A stretch of 64,000 bases of DNA from Hydrogenophilales bacterium (GTDB lineage Bacteria; Pseudomonadota; Gammaproteobacteria; Burkholderiales; Thiobacillaceae), in assembly GCA_024636675.1 (NCBI GenBank), contig JAGXGM010000028.1, forward strand, positions 1 to 64,000, written 5' to 3'. The notes under the pieces are model-generated. The model saw only the letters and a list, made by a program, of their open reading frames with translations. It searched no databases and was not told where the DNA came from. Positions 1-9,987 of the stretch are shown here, in pieces; the first letter of the stretch is position 1; each line of letters begins with the position of its first letter. Position numbers and translations under genes: made by a program.

Positions 1-618
1 ACATTGACGCTCAAAAACACGACGGCCACGGCGGCCAATCTGACGATTGCGCGCGACACGGCGGCAATCAACACCGCTGCTTCCGGTTTTGTCGAGGCCT
101 ATAACGCGCTGTCCAGCCAGATCAAATCCCGCTCTGCCTATGGCACTGTGGAGGGTGTTTTGGCAGGCGACAGCACCTTGCGCTTCATGCAGGACCAGAT
201 GCGCGGCATTTTCAACACCCCCCCGAGTGACGGCACCCTGACCACGCTGGGGCAGATTGGCATCGCGTTCCAGCAAAACGGCTCACTGCAGTTGGATAGC
301 AGTAAATTTAATAGCGCCCTAACTGCAAATTTCAGCGATGTACAAAATTTGGTCTCGTCACCGACGGGAATCGTCACCCGCCTGGAAGCCTGGACCAGGT
401 CCGCGCTTGAGACCGGCGGCCTGATCGATAGGCGCTCGCAAGGTCTCACCAAGTCCGTCGAAAACTTTAACGAGGACATCGACAAGCTGGAATACCGGAT
501 GGTGGCCATCGAAAAGAAATATCGGGATGAATACACCAAACTCAACCTCCTGCTGAGCAGCATGAACAGCACCAGCACATATCTGACCAATCAGCTCAAT
601 AGCAGCCAGAGCAAATAA
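1..618 (+). CDS. fliD: Flagellar hook-associated protein 2 (filament cap) FliD, C-terminal part, truncated by window start
   Basis: Frame is open to the window start; FliD C-terminal features (GFVEAYNALSSQI, DGTLTTLGQIGI, C-terminal coiled coil); directly followed by fliS and fliT. Confidence 0.93.
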   Translation, partial: TLTLKNTTATAANLTIARDTAAINTAASGFVEAYNALSSQIKSRSAYGTVEGVLAGDSTLRFMQDQMRGIFNTPPSDGTLTTLGQIGIAFQQNGSLQLDSSKFNSALTANFSDVQNLVSSPTGIVTRLEAWTRSALETGGLIDRRSQGLTKSVENFNEDIDKLEYRMVAIEKKYRDEYTKLNLLLSSMNSTSTYLTNQLNSSQSK

Positions 619-632
619 TTCAGGAGCAAGAC

Positions 633-1067
633 GTGTACACGAATTCCAGAAATTCAGCCCATGCCTATGCCAACGTCGGTCTGGAGACCGGCGTCATCGC
701 GGCCAGTCCGCACCAGCTCATCTCGATGCTGTACGAAGGCGCCGAGCTCGCCGTACGGATGGCGATCAAGCACATGAACGAGGGCGACATCGCGAAGAAA
801 TCCGCTGCCATCAGCAAGGCCAGCAGCATCATCCTGGAAGGCCTGCAGGCCGCGCTCGACCCCAAACAAGGCGGTGACATCGCGCAGCGCCTGGATTCTC
901 TGTACGTCTACATGAACCAGCGCCTGATGCTCGCGCACATCAACAACCAGACCGCGCCACTGGAAGAAGTACTCGGCCTGCTGCGCGAACTGCACGGCGC
1001 CTGGCAGCAGATCGGCACCCCTGCCCGCACGGCCCCCCAGCCCAGCCACCATTCCATTGCCGCCTGA
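633..1067 (+). CDS. fliS: Flagellar export chaperone FliS
   Basis: 144 aa; AYANVGLETGVIAASPHQLISMLYEGAELAVRMA is typical FliS; position after fliD. Confidence 0.95.
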   Translation: MYTNSRNSAHAYANVGLETGVIAASPHQLISMLYEGAELAVRMAIKHMNEGDIAKKSAAISKASSIILEGLQAALDPKQGGDIAQRLDSLYVYMNQRLMLAHINNQTAPLEEVLGLLRELHGAWQQIGTPARTAPQPSHHSIAA

Positions 1068-1080
1068 ACCGGAAATCACC

Positions 1081-1410
1081 ATGACCAGCCACGAAATGCT
1101 CACCACCTACGAATCGCTCTCCGAACTCACCGGCAGCATGGTCAACGCCGCCAGTGAAGGCGAATGGGATCATCTGGCCGCACTGGAACAGCGTTGCCGG
1201 GGCTATGTCGGCAGCCTGATGCAAGCCGCGCCGCTGTCACTGAGCGAAAACGAGCAACGCACCAAGGTGGCGATCATCCGCGCCATCCTGCAGAACGACG
1301 CCAAGATCCGCGCGCTGACCGAGCCGCGCCTGCATGAGTTGCAACAGCGGCTGCACATGACGCGCTCCGGCCAGCGCGGGGTCGACGCTTACGGTGCACA
1401 GCGGGCGTAA
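1081..1410 (+). CDS. fliT: Flagellar protein FliT-like chaperone
   Basis: Small helical protein after fliS; start chosen at MTSHEML (1081) rather than 1057. Confidence 0.75.
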   Translation: MTSHEMLTTYESLSELTGSMVNAASEGEWDHLAALEQRCRGYVGSLMQAAPLSLSENEQRTKVAIIRAILQNDAKIRALTEPRLHELQQRLHMTRSGQRGVDAYGAQRA

Positions 1411-1425
1411 CAGCCATTTTTCCTC

Positions 1426-2499
1426 ATGTTCCCGGTTCAGTACCTGCCCCGCATTCTGGATGTCCCGCCCAAGCCGGGCGCTCCGGATCGGCCGCTCTCC
1501 GCCCTGGTGGCGGTGCAGCCGATTTTGAATGCTACCGAACGCGATCAGGCCGGGCCACGGGCCGTATTCGAGCAGCTGAAAATCGGGCAGATGCTGACCG
1601 GTCTGGTCCTGAGCCAGACGAAAGGCATTTCGCTGGTCGAAATCGATGGGCAAACCATTGCCACGCGCCTGCCCCACCCGGCGGCCCCCGGCGACACCCT
1701 GCGCCTGCGCTTTGCCGGCCACATGCCCCAGGCGGTGTTTCTGCTTGACCCTGCCGAGGCCGACGCCGGCGATGGCCCGAAGCTGAGCCAGACCGCACGC
1801 ATGCTGAGCGACCTGATGCAGCAGCTGCCGGCCCGCAATGCCTTACCCACGCTCACCCCGCCCGGCCCCTTGCTCGATCAGGTGACGACGAATCCGGCCC
1901 TGATCGCGCTCGCACTGCGCACTGCGCTCGTTCGCAGCGGGCTGTTCTATGAGTCGCACCTGGCCAACTGGGCGGTCGGCCAGGACAGTCTGGACGGCCT
2001 GATGCAGGAGCCGCAAAACAAGCTGGCGGCGGCCGAGGCCGCGCGCGCCGCGGCCAACCCACTGGCCCTGCTCAACGCCGCGGAAGCGGCCGTCCCGAAG
2101 CCGCTCAATCCGATGCATGCGCTGCTGGCGCAGCAGCTGCAGGTGCTGGAGTCGCCCCAGTTCGTCTGGCGCGGCGAGGTGTGGCCCGGACAGACGCTGG
2201 AATGGCTGCTGCGCCACGAAACCGAACACGCGCAGGACCAGGCGGCGGCGATGCCCGGCGACGAGGCCAGTGCCGGCTGGGAATCAAAGCTCAAGCTGAG
2301 CCTGCCGCACCTTGGCACCGTGACCATGCACATCAAGCTCGATACAAATCAGGCGTTCAGCATCCGCATGGTGCCGGAACAATCCGGCGTCGAACCCCTG
2401 CTGCGGCAGAACCAGGGACAGTTGGCAGAGCAGTTGGCGGCAGCCGGCTGCACCCTTCAGGCCCTGACGGTGGAACGGGATCATGACGCCGGCGCCTGA
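1426..2499 (+). CDS. Flagellar hook-length control FliK-like C-terminal domain protein
   Basis: C-terminal WESKLKLSLPHLGTVTMHIKL...LLRQNQGQLAEQLAAAGCTLQALTVERD resembles the FliK C-terminal domain; followed by an flhB2-type gene. Confidence 0.7.
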   Translation: MFPVQYLPRILDVPPKPGAPDRPLSALVAVQPILNATERDQAGPRAVFEQLKIGQMLTGLVLSQTKGISLVEIDGQTIATRLPHPAAPGDTLRLRFAGHMPQAVFLLDPAEADAGDGPKLSQTARMLSDLMQQLPARNALPTLTPPGPLLDQVTTNPALIALALRTALVRSGLFYESHLANWAVGQDSLDGLMQEPQNKLAAAEAARAAANPLALLNAAEAAVPKPLNPMHALLAQQLQVLESPQFVWRGEVWPGQTLEWLLRHETEHAQDQAAAMPGDEASAGWESKLKLSLPHLGTVTMHIKLDTNQAFSIRMVPEQSGVEPLLRQNQGQLAEQLAAAGCTLQALTVERDHDAGA

Positions 2500-2776
2500 C
2501 AAGCAACGCGTCGCAGCCGCCATCGCCTATCGCGAAGGCGATGGCGCGCCGCGCGTGGTCGCCAAGGGACGCGGCATGGTGGCCGACACCATCATCGAGC
2601 GGGCGCGGGCGTCCGGGGTCTATGTGCACGAATCGCGCGAGTTGCTGGCGCTATTGATGCAGATCGACCTCGACAGCCACATCCCGCCTCAGTTATATAT
2701 TGTCGTGGCCGAACTGCTGGCTTGGCTCTATCATCTGGAAGCGTCTGAAAAAGCCCTTCCGAACACTCACGCCTGA
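2483..2776 (+). CDS. FlhB C-terminal-domain homolog (FlhB2/FhlB-like, EscU/YscU/HrcU family)
   Basis: 97 aa; AIAYREGDGAPRVVAKGRGMVADTIIERARASGVYVHESRELLALLMQIDLDSHIPPQLYIVVAELLAWLY is typical of the FlhB cytoplasmic domain; overlaps the FliK-like gene. Confidence 0.85.
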   Translation: MTPAPDKQRVAAAIAYREGDGAPRVVAKGRGMVADTIIERARASGVYVHESRELLALLMQIDLDSHIPPQLYIVVAELLAWLYHLEASEKALPNTHA

Positions 2777-2781
2777 TCCAT

Positions 2782-3546
2782 ATGCTTTCCTCTTCGCAAC
2801 ACGCTTTCAGTTCTGCCGATCACGACGCATTGATGGCACGCTTCACCCTGCATTCGCGGGCGGATATTCTGTTCCAGCTGCGCGCCATCCAGAAACGCAA
2901 GCTGTTGTGCAATCTCGACCTGAAAGGCAGCCGACAGATCATCGTCACCTCGGTGCTCATGGTGAACGATGCAAAGAACACGCTGATCCTCGACAGCGCG
3001 CGCGGCGATGCACTGAACCAGGAACTGATGTCAGGCAAGGGCGCGGAGTTCATCGCCCAGCTCGACGGCGTGTCGATCTCGTTTTCCACCGGCCCCCTGG
3101 CATGGTGCAAATACGAAGGGGTGCCCGCGCTGCGCATCGCCCTGCCAAAATCACTGATCCGCCTGCAACGCCGCGAGCATTTCAGGGTGCCGATGCCCAT
3201 CGCCAACCCAATCAGATGCATCGTACCGTCGATCGTGGATGGCGATGCCGAGCCGATCACCACGCATCTGATGGATATCAGCTGTGGCGGCGTGGCGATC
3301 ACAGAAACCGGCGGGCGACTGGGTCCCGAGACCGGCCGGATTTTGCCGGACTGCCGATTGCTGCTGCCCGAGCCGGACACGATCAGCACCTCACTTGAAG
3401 TACGCAACTCGGCCCAGATCCGCCTGCCCAATGGCACGTTTCAAACCCGGCTGGGCTGTCAGTTCATCAACCTGCCCAACGACATGGCAGCGAAATTGCA
3501 ACGCTTTGTCATGGATATCGAACGTGCGCGGCGAGACAGCCTTTAA
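2782..3546 (+). CDS. PilZ-domain flagellar brake protein, YcgR-like
   Basis: N-terminal YcgR-like domain; PilZ motif RREHFR (RxxxR) and DISCGG (DxSxxG). Confidence 0.88.
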   Translation: MLSSSQHAFSSADHDALMARFTLHSRADILFQLRAIQKRKLLCNLDLKGSRQIIVTSVLMVNDAKNTLILDSARGDALNQELMSGKGAEFIAQLDGVSISFSTGPLAWCKYEGVPALRIALPKSLIRLQRREHFRVPMPIANPIRCIVPSIVDGDAEPITTHLMDISCGGVAITETGGRLGPETGRILPDCRLLLPEPDTISTSLEVRNSAQIRLPNGTFQTRLGCQFINLPNDMAAKLQRFVMDIERARRDSL

Positions 3547-3586
3547 TCCGCGCCCCCCCCACATCAAGATTTCAGGAAACCCCGCC

Positions 3587-4546
3587 ATGCAAACGATTCA
3601 GCAGGAAATTGACGAAAGAACCAATCTGACCAGCTCCAACAAACTGGAGCTCTTGCTGTTTCGCTTGGGGGAGGATGCCAATCTCGATCGAAACGAACTG
3701 TTTGGCATCAACGTTTTCAAGATTCGGGAAATCATCCCCATGCCGATCATCACGGCGGTGGCCGGATCACATGACCATATGATGGGCGTGGTCGACCTGC
3801 GCGGCCAGATCATCCCCGTCATCAACTTGCCGGCGGTCACTGGATGCACCCCCAAAACCGGGCTGAATATCCTGCTGATTACCGAGTATGCCCGCAGCAC
3901 TCAGGCCTTTGCCGTCGAGTCGGTGGAGGACATCGTGCGTCTCGACTGGCGTCAGGTGCTGTCGGCCGAGGGCAATGCCGCCGGCGGCATGGTGACCAGC
4001 CTCGCCCGCCTGGACGGCGAAAACAGCGACCGCCTGGCGCAGGTGCTGGACGTGGAAACGATCCTGCGCAAGGTGATGCCGCCGACCGAACCGGACATCG
4101 ATACCGCCACCATTGGTGCCACTGTGGAGATCAAACCAGGCACTGTCATCCTGGCCGCAGACGATTCACTGATCGCGCGCACCATGATCGAACAGGGACT
4201 GGAAGCCATGGGCCTGCCCTTCATCATGTGCAAGACGGGCAAGGAAGCCTGGGATCATTTGCAGGCCATTTCCGACAAGGCAGAAGCCGAGGGAACAACC
4301 GTGCACGACAGGATCGCCCTGGTACTGACCGATCTGGAAATGCCCGAAATGGACGGTTTCACCCTTACCCGAAACATCAAGCAGGATCCTCGTTTCAGCA
4401 ACATTCCCGTGGTGATCCATTCTTCGCTGACCGGCTCTGCCAACGAGACGCACGTCAAGAATGTGGGGGCGGATGCCTATGTGGCGAAGTTCGTCGCAGA
4501 GGATCTGGCGAATGCCCTGCGCAAGGCACTGGGCGCGATGCATTGA
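3587..4546 (+). CDS. cheV: Chemotaxis protein CheV (CheW-like + receiver)
   Basis: CheW-like N-terminus (LFGINVFKIREIIPMP, GVVDLRGQIIPVINL) and receiver C-terminus (LVLTDLEMPEMDGFTL). Start set at MQTIQQEIDER inside the longer ORF. Confidence 0.93.
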   Translation: MQTIQQEIDERTNLTSSNKLELLLFRLGEDANLDRNELFGINVFKIREIIPMPIITAVAGSHDHMMGVVDLRGQIIPVINLPAVTGCTPKTGLNILLITEYARSTQAFAVESVEDIVRLDWRQVLSAEGNAAGGMVTSLARLDGENSDRLAQVLDVETILRKVMPPTEPDIDTATIGATVEIKPGTVILAADDSLIARTMIEQGLEAMGLPFIMCKTGKEAWDHLQAISDKAEAEGTTVHDRIALVLTDLEMPEMDGFTLTRNIKQDPRFSNIPVVIHSSLTGSANETHVKNVGADAYVAKFVAEDLANALRKALGAMH

Positions 4547-4651
4547 GGTTCAAGGTGCAAGATTCAAGATGCAAGTTACAAGTTGTTCGTCGCCAGGCAT
4601 AAAGCCGTACGCTTCGTGTGAACCTTGTATCTTGATACCTTGCAACTTGAA
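4547..4651. repeat. Imperfect inverted repeat built from 7-bp-periodic CAAGNNN (left) and CTTGNNN (right) units
   Basis: CAAG at 4551, 4558, 4565, 4572, 4579; CTTG at 4624, 4631, 4639, 4646; the arms are complementary, between convergent cheV and fliE. Confidence 0.85.
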
Positions 4652-4682
4652 GCCCCCGCGAAGCGAGGGCGATCTGCTTTTA
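4652..4682 (+). terminator. Possible short stem-loop after cheV followed by a T-rich stretch
   Basis: gcccccgc-gaa-gcgagggc (one mismatch) then gatctgctttt. Confidence 0.4.
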
Positions 4683-5039
4683 AATGCCCATGTTCATGAT
4701 GTTCTGATATGCCTCCACCAGCTTGTTGCGCACCTGCACAGTCTGCTGCAGGGCGATGCTGGATTTCTGCAATGAGATCATGGCGTCAGAGAGGCTGACC
4801 GTGCTGTCGCCCATTTCAAAACGCTGGGCCATCTGCTGAGACTGCTTCTGGACCTGATTGACCTGATCGAGCGAAGTTTTTAGGACTGAGTGAAAGTCGG
4901 TCGCACCGGCAGCCGGTTTGGCCTGCAGGGCACCGTCGCTCAGGGGGTTGGCATTTGCAGGGGACGTGCGTGCCGCCGCAGCCTGCAGCTGCGCCATCAT
5001 CGCTTCGATCCGGCCTGTGTCGATTGCACCAATGCTCAT
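4680..5039 (-). CDS. fliE: Flagellar hook-basal body complex protein FliE
   Basis: C-terminal DAMISLQKSSIALQQTVQVRNKLVEAYQNIMNMGI; divergent from fliF as in enterics. Confidence 0.96.
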   Translation of the reverse strand: MSIGAIDTGRIEAMMAQLQAAAARTSPANANPLSDGALQAKPAAGATDFHSVLKTSLDQVNQVQKQSQQMAQRFEMGDSTVSLSDAMISLQKSSIALQQTVQVRNKLVEAYQNIMNMGI

Positions 5040-5283
5040 CGCGTCCTCCTTTGCTCATTCAGCCGCCTGGCAGGCGGTTTTTCCACGTACTCACCTTATC
5101 AGCCGGACCGCAAACCATAAGTTCGATAAGCCCAGAAAATCGGCGCCTATTCTCCCGATTGAAAACTCTGGCAGTGCCGATAATTCGATCACAAAGCGGA
5201 AGTTCTCATGGGGAAGCACGACGTGAACACGGCAAACAGAAACAAGATGATCCATGACGCCAGCATGATGGGGGCCGAATAAT

Positions 5284-6924
5284 ATGGCAGAGGGAGGCGA
5301 GATTGTTGTTCCGGGCAACATGATGGACTTTACCCGGACGGCTGGCGGACAAAAAATCATGCTGGCGCTGGGCGTGGCCGCAGCCATTGCGGTGATGGGC
5401 GCGGTCTGGATGTGGGGGCAACAGCCGGACTATCGCGTGCTGTTCTCGAATTTCAGCGATCGCGACGGTGGCGCGATAGTCGCCGAGCTGGAAAAAATGA
5501 GCATTCCCTACAAATACTCCGACGGCGGCGGTGCGGTGTTGGTGCCTGCCGACCGCGTGCACGATGCGCGCCTGAAACTGGCTTCGCAAGGCCTGCCCAA
5601 GGGCGGCAATGTCGGTTTCGAGCTGATGGAAAACCAGAAACTTGGTTCATCGCAGTTTGTCGAGCGCGTCAATTTCCAGCGCGCCATGGAAGGCGAGCTG
5701 GCACGTTCGATCGAATCGGTCTCCGTCGTGCAGTCCGCCCGCGTGCACCTGGCCATGCCCAAGGATTCGGTCTTCGTTTCCGAGCAGAAGACGCCCACGG
5801 CCTCAGTGCTGCTGAATCTGCATCCCGGCCGCGTACTGGATTTGCAGCAAATCAGCGCCATCGTCCACCTGGTTGCCAGCAGTGTGCCCGAGCTGCCGAT
5901 CAAGAACGTGACTGTGGTCGACCAGCACGGCAACCTGCTCTCCGAAACCGGCAACAAGCTGGCCAGCGCCAACGGCATGGACCCCAGCCAGATCAAGTAT
6001 GTGCAGGAATTGCAGCAGAACGTGGTGAAGCGGATCGAGTCGATCATCAGTCCGATCGTCGGCCCCAACAACGTGCGCGCCGAGGCGACGGCCGACGTCG
6101 ACTTTTCGCGCAGCCAGCAGGCAGTGGAATCCTACAAGCCGAACCAGACACCCGACGCGATGGTGATTCGCAGCCAGCAGACCAGCGAATCACTGAATGG
6201 CAACGGCAATCCGGGCGGCGTGCCGGGTGCGCTCACCAACCAGCCGCCGGCACCCGCCACCGCACCGATCAATGCGCCGGGACAAGGCGCGGTCGCGGCG
6301 GTCAACGGGGGCGCCAGCACCAATACGCGCAAGGACGAAACCGTCAACTACGAGGTCGACAAGACCATTCAATATGTGCAACAGGGGGTCGGCGGCCTGA
6401 AGCGGCTATCGGTCGCGGTGGTCGTCAATTACAAGAAAACCACCGCCGCGGACGGAACAGTGGAGATGAAGCCGCTGACCGAGGCGGAGACGACCCAGAT
6501 TTCCAACCTGGTCAAGGAAGCCATGGGATTCAACGCGGAACGCGGCGACTCCGTCAACGTGGTGAACACGCCCTTCGCCCGCGCGGAACAGGAAAAGCTC
6601 CCGGATCTGCCCTGGTGGAAGCAATCTGACAATATCGAATATATCCAGATGGCCAAGACTGCAGGCAAGTACCTGCTGATGGCGCTACTCCTGCTCATCC
6701 TGTACCTGCGCGTACTCAAGCCGATGCTGAAGAAGCTTTCTGCATCGATGGCGCCGCTTCCTGTCAGCCAGAATGCCCAACTGCAGCAAGCCGACGCCGG
6801 CGTGCTGGCGCTTCCCGGCCAGCGCAACTATCAGGAAAACCTGTCACGGGCCCAAAAAATGGCCAACGAGGATCCGCGCGTGGTCGCCAACATCGTAAAA
6901 ACCTGGGTGGCCAACAATGAGTGA
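5284..6924 (+). CDS. fliF: Flagellar M-ring protein FliF
   Basis: 546 aa; YRVLFSNFSDRDGGAIVAELEKMSIPYKYSDGGGAVLVPADRVHDARLKLASQGLPKGGNVGFELMENQKLGSSQFVERVNFQRAMEGELARSI. Confidence 0.98.
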   Translation: MAEGGEIVVPGNMMDFTRTAGGQKIMLALGVAAAIAVMGAVWMWGQQPDYRVLFSNFSDRDGGAIVAELEKMSIPYKYSDGGGAVLVPADRVHDARLKLASQGLPKGGNVGFELMENQKLGSSQFVERVNFQRAMEGELARSIESVSVVQSARVHLAMPKDSVFVSEQKTPTASVLLNLHPGRVLDLQQISAIVHLVASSVPELPIKNVTVVDQHGNLLSETGNKLASANGMDPSQIKYVQELQQNVVKRIESIISPIVGPNNVRAEATADVDFSRSQQAVESYKPNQTPDAMVIRSQQTSESLNGNGNPGGVPGALTNQPPAPATAPINAPGQGAVAAVNGGASTNTRKDETVNYEVDKTIQYVQQGVGGLKRLSVAVVVNYKKTTAADGTVEMKPLTEAETTQISNLVKEAMGFNAERGDSVNVVNTPFARAEQEKLPDLPWWKQSDNIEYIQMAKTAGKYLLMALLLLILYLRVLKPMLKKLSASMAPLPVSQNAQLQQADAGVLALPGQRNYQENLSRAQKMANEDPRVVANIVKTWVANNE

Positions 6925-7918
6925 GCCCAGCGGCGTCGTTAAGGGCGCGATCTTGATGCTTGCGCTAGGCGAGACTGGCGCATCGGAAGTGATGAAGTTT
7001 CTCGGCCCGCGTGAAGTGCAGAAGCTGGGCGAGGCCATGACCAGCATGCGCTCCATTCCACAGGAGGATGTGGCGAACGTACTGGAGGATTTCAACAATG
7101 TGGCTGACCTGAATTCCTCGCTCGGCCTCGACTCCGACGACTATATCCGCACCGTCCTCAGAAATGCGCTGGGCGATGACAAGGCGTCGTCACTGCTGAA
7201 CCGGATTCTCGGTGGCGGCAGCGATGCCAGCGGCATCGAAAGCCTGAAATGGATGGATTCAGAATCGGTGGCGGACCTCGTCCACAACGAACATCCGCAG
7301 ACCATCGCAACCATTCTGGTTCACCTGGAACGCGACCAGGCCTGCGAGGTGCTGTCGTTCTTCACTGAACGCCTGCGCAACGACGTGCTGCTGCGCATTG
7401 CCACGCTCTCCGGCGTGCAGCCGACTGCGCTGCGCGAACTCAACGACGTGCTGACCAAGCTGCTGTCCGGCAGCGACGTGCTGAAGAAACAGCCGATGGG
7501 CGGCACGCGCGCAGCGGCGGACATCCTCAACTTCATGAATGGTGAAAATGAATCCGCCGCCATGGAGTACCTGAAAAGCTACGACCCCGAAATGGCGCAG
7601 AAGATCATGGACGAGATGTTCGTATTCGAGAACATCATGGATATCGAAGATCGCGGCATTCAGCTCCTGCTGCGCGAAGTGCAGTCCGACTCGCTCATCA
7701 TCGCCCTCAAGGGTGCGTCAGAGGATATGCGTGAAAAAATCTTCAAGAACATGTCGCAGCGTGCCGCTGACATGATGCGTGAAGACCTGGATTCCAAGGG
7801 ACCGGTTCGCCTGTCCGAGGTCGAGGCTCAGCAAAAGGAAATCCTGATGGTGGTTCGCCGCCTGGCCGATGAAGGCCAGATCTCGCTGGGCGGAAACGGG
7901 GAAGAAACGTATGTCTAG
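6917..7918 (+). CDS. fliG: Flagellar motor switch protein FliG
   Basis: 333 aa; EHPQTIATILVHLERDQACEVLSFF, FVFENIMDIEDRGIQLLLREV; overlaps fliF. Confidence 0.98.
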   Translation: MSEPSGVVKGAILMLALGETGASEVMKFLGPREVQKLGEAMTSMRSIPQEDVANVLEDFNNVADLNSSLGLDSDDYIRTVLRNALGDDKASSLLNRILGGGSDASGIESLKWMDSESVADLVHNEHPQTIATILVHLERDQACEVLSFFTERLRNDVLLRIATLSGVQPTALRELNDVLTKLLSGSDVLKKQPMGGTRAAADILNFMNGENESAAMEYLKSYDPEMAQKIMDEMFVFENIMDIEDRGIQLLLREVQSDSLIIALKGASEDMREKIFKNMSQRAADMMREDLDSKGPVRLSEVEAQQKEILMVVRRLADEGQISLGGNGEETYV

Positions 7919-8561
7919 CGTGATATCCAGCGTGGATCAGCCAGCCTGCACGCCTTGGGAAATGGCCAGCTTCGAGAGTTCGCCGCACTCGGTCACCAAA
8001 GCAAGCCACGCAGGCATCAGCCTGCCGACGATCGAGCAGATCAGCGGCATCCAGGATCAGGCACGGCAGGAAGGCTACAACGCCGGCCATGCCGAAGGTC
8101 TTGCCAAAGGCTATGCCGATGGCGAGCAAAAAGCGGCGCTTGAAGCCACCCGCCTGGGCAACCTGGCTGACACCTTCACGACGGAAGTCGGCAAAGCCGA
8201 TGAAACCATCTCACAGCAGGTCCTCGACCTGGCGGTCGATCTTGCCCGCGCATTGTTGAAGTCGGCGCTGGAAGTACGGCCCGAACTTGTCATCCCCATC
8301 GTCAGGGAAGCGGTTCGCTACCTGCCGGCACTGCACCAGCCCGCCCTGCTGTTCCTGAATCCTGACGATGCCGTTCTGGTCAAGGACAGAATTGGCGACG
8401 AACTTTCCAAAATGGGCTGGCAACTGGCCGACGATACGCAGCTTGGACGCGGCAGCTGCCGGGTGGATACCGCCAGCAACCAGATCGATGCCACCCTGCC
8501 CACCCGCTGGCGACGCCTGGCCGCCGCGCTGGGCAAGGATTCCGACTGGCTGGCTCCATGA
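7911..8561 (+). CDS. fliH: Flagellar assembly protein FliH
   Basis: [21 protein letters not shown] repeat and position between fliG and fliI; start taken at [10 protein letters not shown]. Confidence 0.93.
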   Translation: MSSVISSVDQPACTPWEMASFESSPHSVTKASHAGISLPTIEQISGIQDQARQEGYNAGHAEGLAKGYADGEQKAALEATRLGNLADTFTTEVGKADETISQQVLDLAVDLARALLKSALEVRPELVIPIVREAVRYLPALHQPALLFLNPDDAVLVKDRIGDELSKMGWQLADDTQLGRGSCRVDTASNQIDATLPTRWRRLAAALGKDSDWLAP

Positions 8562-9961
8562 TGGACCCCCAGCCCCACAGCACCCGCTGGAAAGCCTATC
8601 TGCAGGACTGCAGCGAGCTGCTTGCGATCGCTGAGCCGATGCAGGTGTCGGGGCGCGTCACCCGGGTCGCGGGTCTGGTGATGGAAGCGGTCGGCCTGAA
8701 ACTGCCGGTCGGCAGCGCCTGCACCGTCCCCCTGCCCAACGGCACGCAACTGGAGGCCGAGGTGGTTGGATTTGACGGCAACCGGATTTTCCTCATGCCG
8801 CAAAGCGACGTCGAGGGCATCGTGCCCGGTGCCCGGGTGTTTCCGGTGGAAGTGATCCCCACCCTGCCCCGCCTGGGCGGTGTGAGACATCCCCGGCGCC
8901 GGCCGAGCGACCGCACCCGCCACCTGCCGGTCGGCGACGGCCTGCTGGGTCGCGTGCTCGACAGCAGCGGGCGGCCGTTCGATGGTCTCGGCCCGGTGCA
9001 GACCACCGCCACCGCACCGCTCAACAACCGCGCCGCCAACCCGCTGTCGCGCGCGCCGATCAACAGCATCCTCGATGTCGGCGTGCGCGCGATCAACAGC
9101 ATGCTGACCGTGGGACGGGGCCAGCGCATGGGTCTGTTCGCCGGCTCGGGCGTCGGCAAGAGTGTGCTGCTGGGGATGATGGCGCGCTACACCACGGCTG
9201 ACGTGATCGTGGTCGGCCTGATCGGCGAACGCGGCCGCGAGGTCAAGGAATTCATCGAAAACATTCTCGGTGAGGAAGGCCTGGCGCGCGCCGTCGTGGT
9301 GGCCGCCCCGGCCGACACCCCGCCGCTGGTGCGGATGCAGGGCGCGGCCTACGCCACCTCTATTGCCGAGCATTTCCGCGACCAGGGCAAGCACGTGTTG
9401 CTGATCATGGATTCGCTCACCCGCTACGCCATGGCGCAGCGTGAAATCGCCCTGGCCATCGGCGAGCCGCCGGCCACCAAGGGCTACCCGCCATCGGTGT
9501 TCGCCAAGCTGCCGGCGCTGGTCGAGCGCGCCGGCAACGGCAAGCCCGGCGGCGGCTCGATCACCGCTTTTTACACCGTGCTCACCGAGGGCGACGACCA
9601 GCAGGATCCGATTGCCGATGCCGCGCGCGCGATTCTCGATGGCCACATCGTGCTGGATCGATCGCTGGCCGAGAGCGGCCACTACCCGGCCATCAATATC
9701 GAGCAGTCGATCAGCCGTGTCATGCAAAGCATCACCGCGGTGGAACACCAGCAACGCGCACACCGCCTCAAAAAACTGGTTTCGCGCTACGAGCGCAGCC
9801 GCGACCTGATCAACGTCGGCGCCTATGCGGCAGGCACCGATCCGCTGCTGGACGAAGCCATCAAATTGCAGGCGGGCATTGAGGCTTTCCTGCAGCAAAA
9901 CATTTCCGAGCACTCGAACGTCCAGCAAAGCCTGGCCGAACTCGAAGCCCTGTTCCAATAA
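8558..9961 (+). CDS. fliI: Flagellum-specific ATP synthase FliI
   Basis: Walker [76 protein letters not shown]. Confidence 0.98.
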   Translation: MMDPQPHSTRWKAYLQDCSELLAIAEPMQVSGRVTRVAGLVMEAVGLKLPVGSACTVPLPNGTQLEAEVVGFDGNRIFLMPQSDVEGIVPGARVFPVEVIPTLPRLGGVRHPRRRPSDRTRHLPVGDGLLGRVLDSSGRPFDGLGPVQTTATAPLNNRAANPLSRAPINSILDVGVRAINSMLTVGRGQRMGLFAGSGVGKSVLLGMMARYTTADVIVVGLIGERGREVKEFIENILGEEGLARAVVVAAPADTPPLVRMQGAAYATSIAEHFRDQGKHVLLIMDSLTRYAMAQREIALAIGEPPATKGYPPSVFAKLPALVERAGNGKPGGGSITAFYTVLTEGDDQQDPIADAARAILDGHIVLDRSLAESGHYPAINIEQSISRVMQSITAVEHQQRAHRLKKLVSRYERSRDLINVGAYAAGTDPLLDEAIKLQAGIEAFLQQNISEHSNVQQSLAELEALFQ

Positions 9962-9987
9962 ACCTCACCAGACGACAGGCACCCTGA

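Noticed and set aside
4680-5039. fliE inverted relative to fliF
   Set aside because: Divergent fliE/fliF is the normal arrangement in enterics, so not novel.
8318-9958. 546-aa minus-strand ORF antisense to fliI
   Set aside because: High-GC shadow ORF; His/Arg/Gly-rich nonsense composition; the plus strand encodes an unmistakable FliI.
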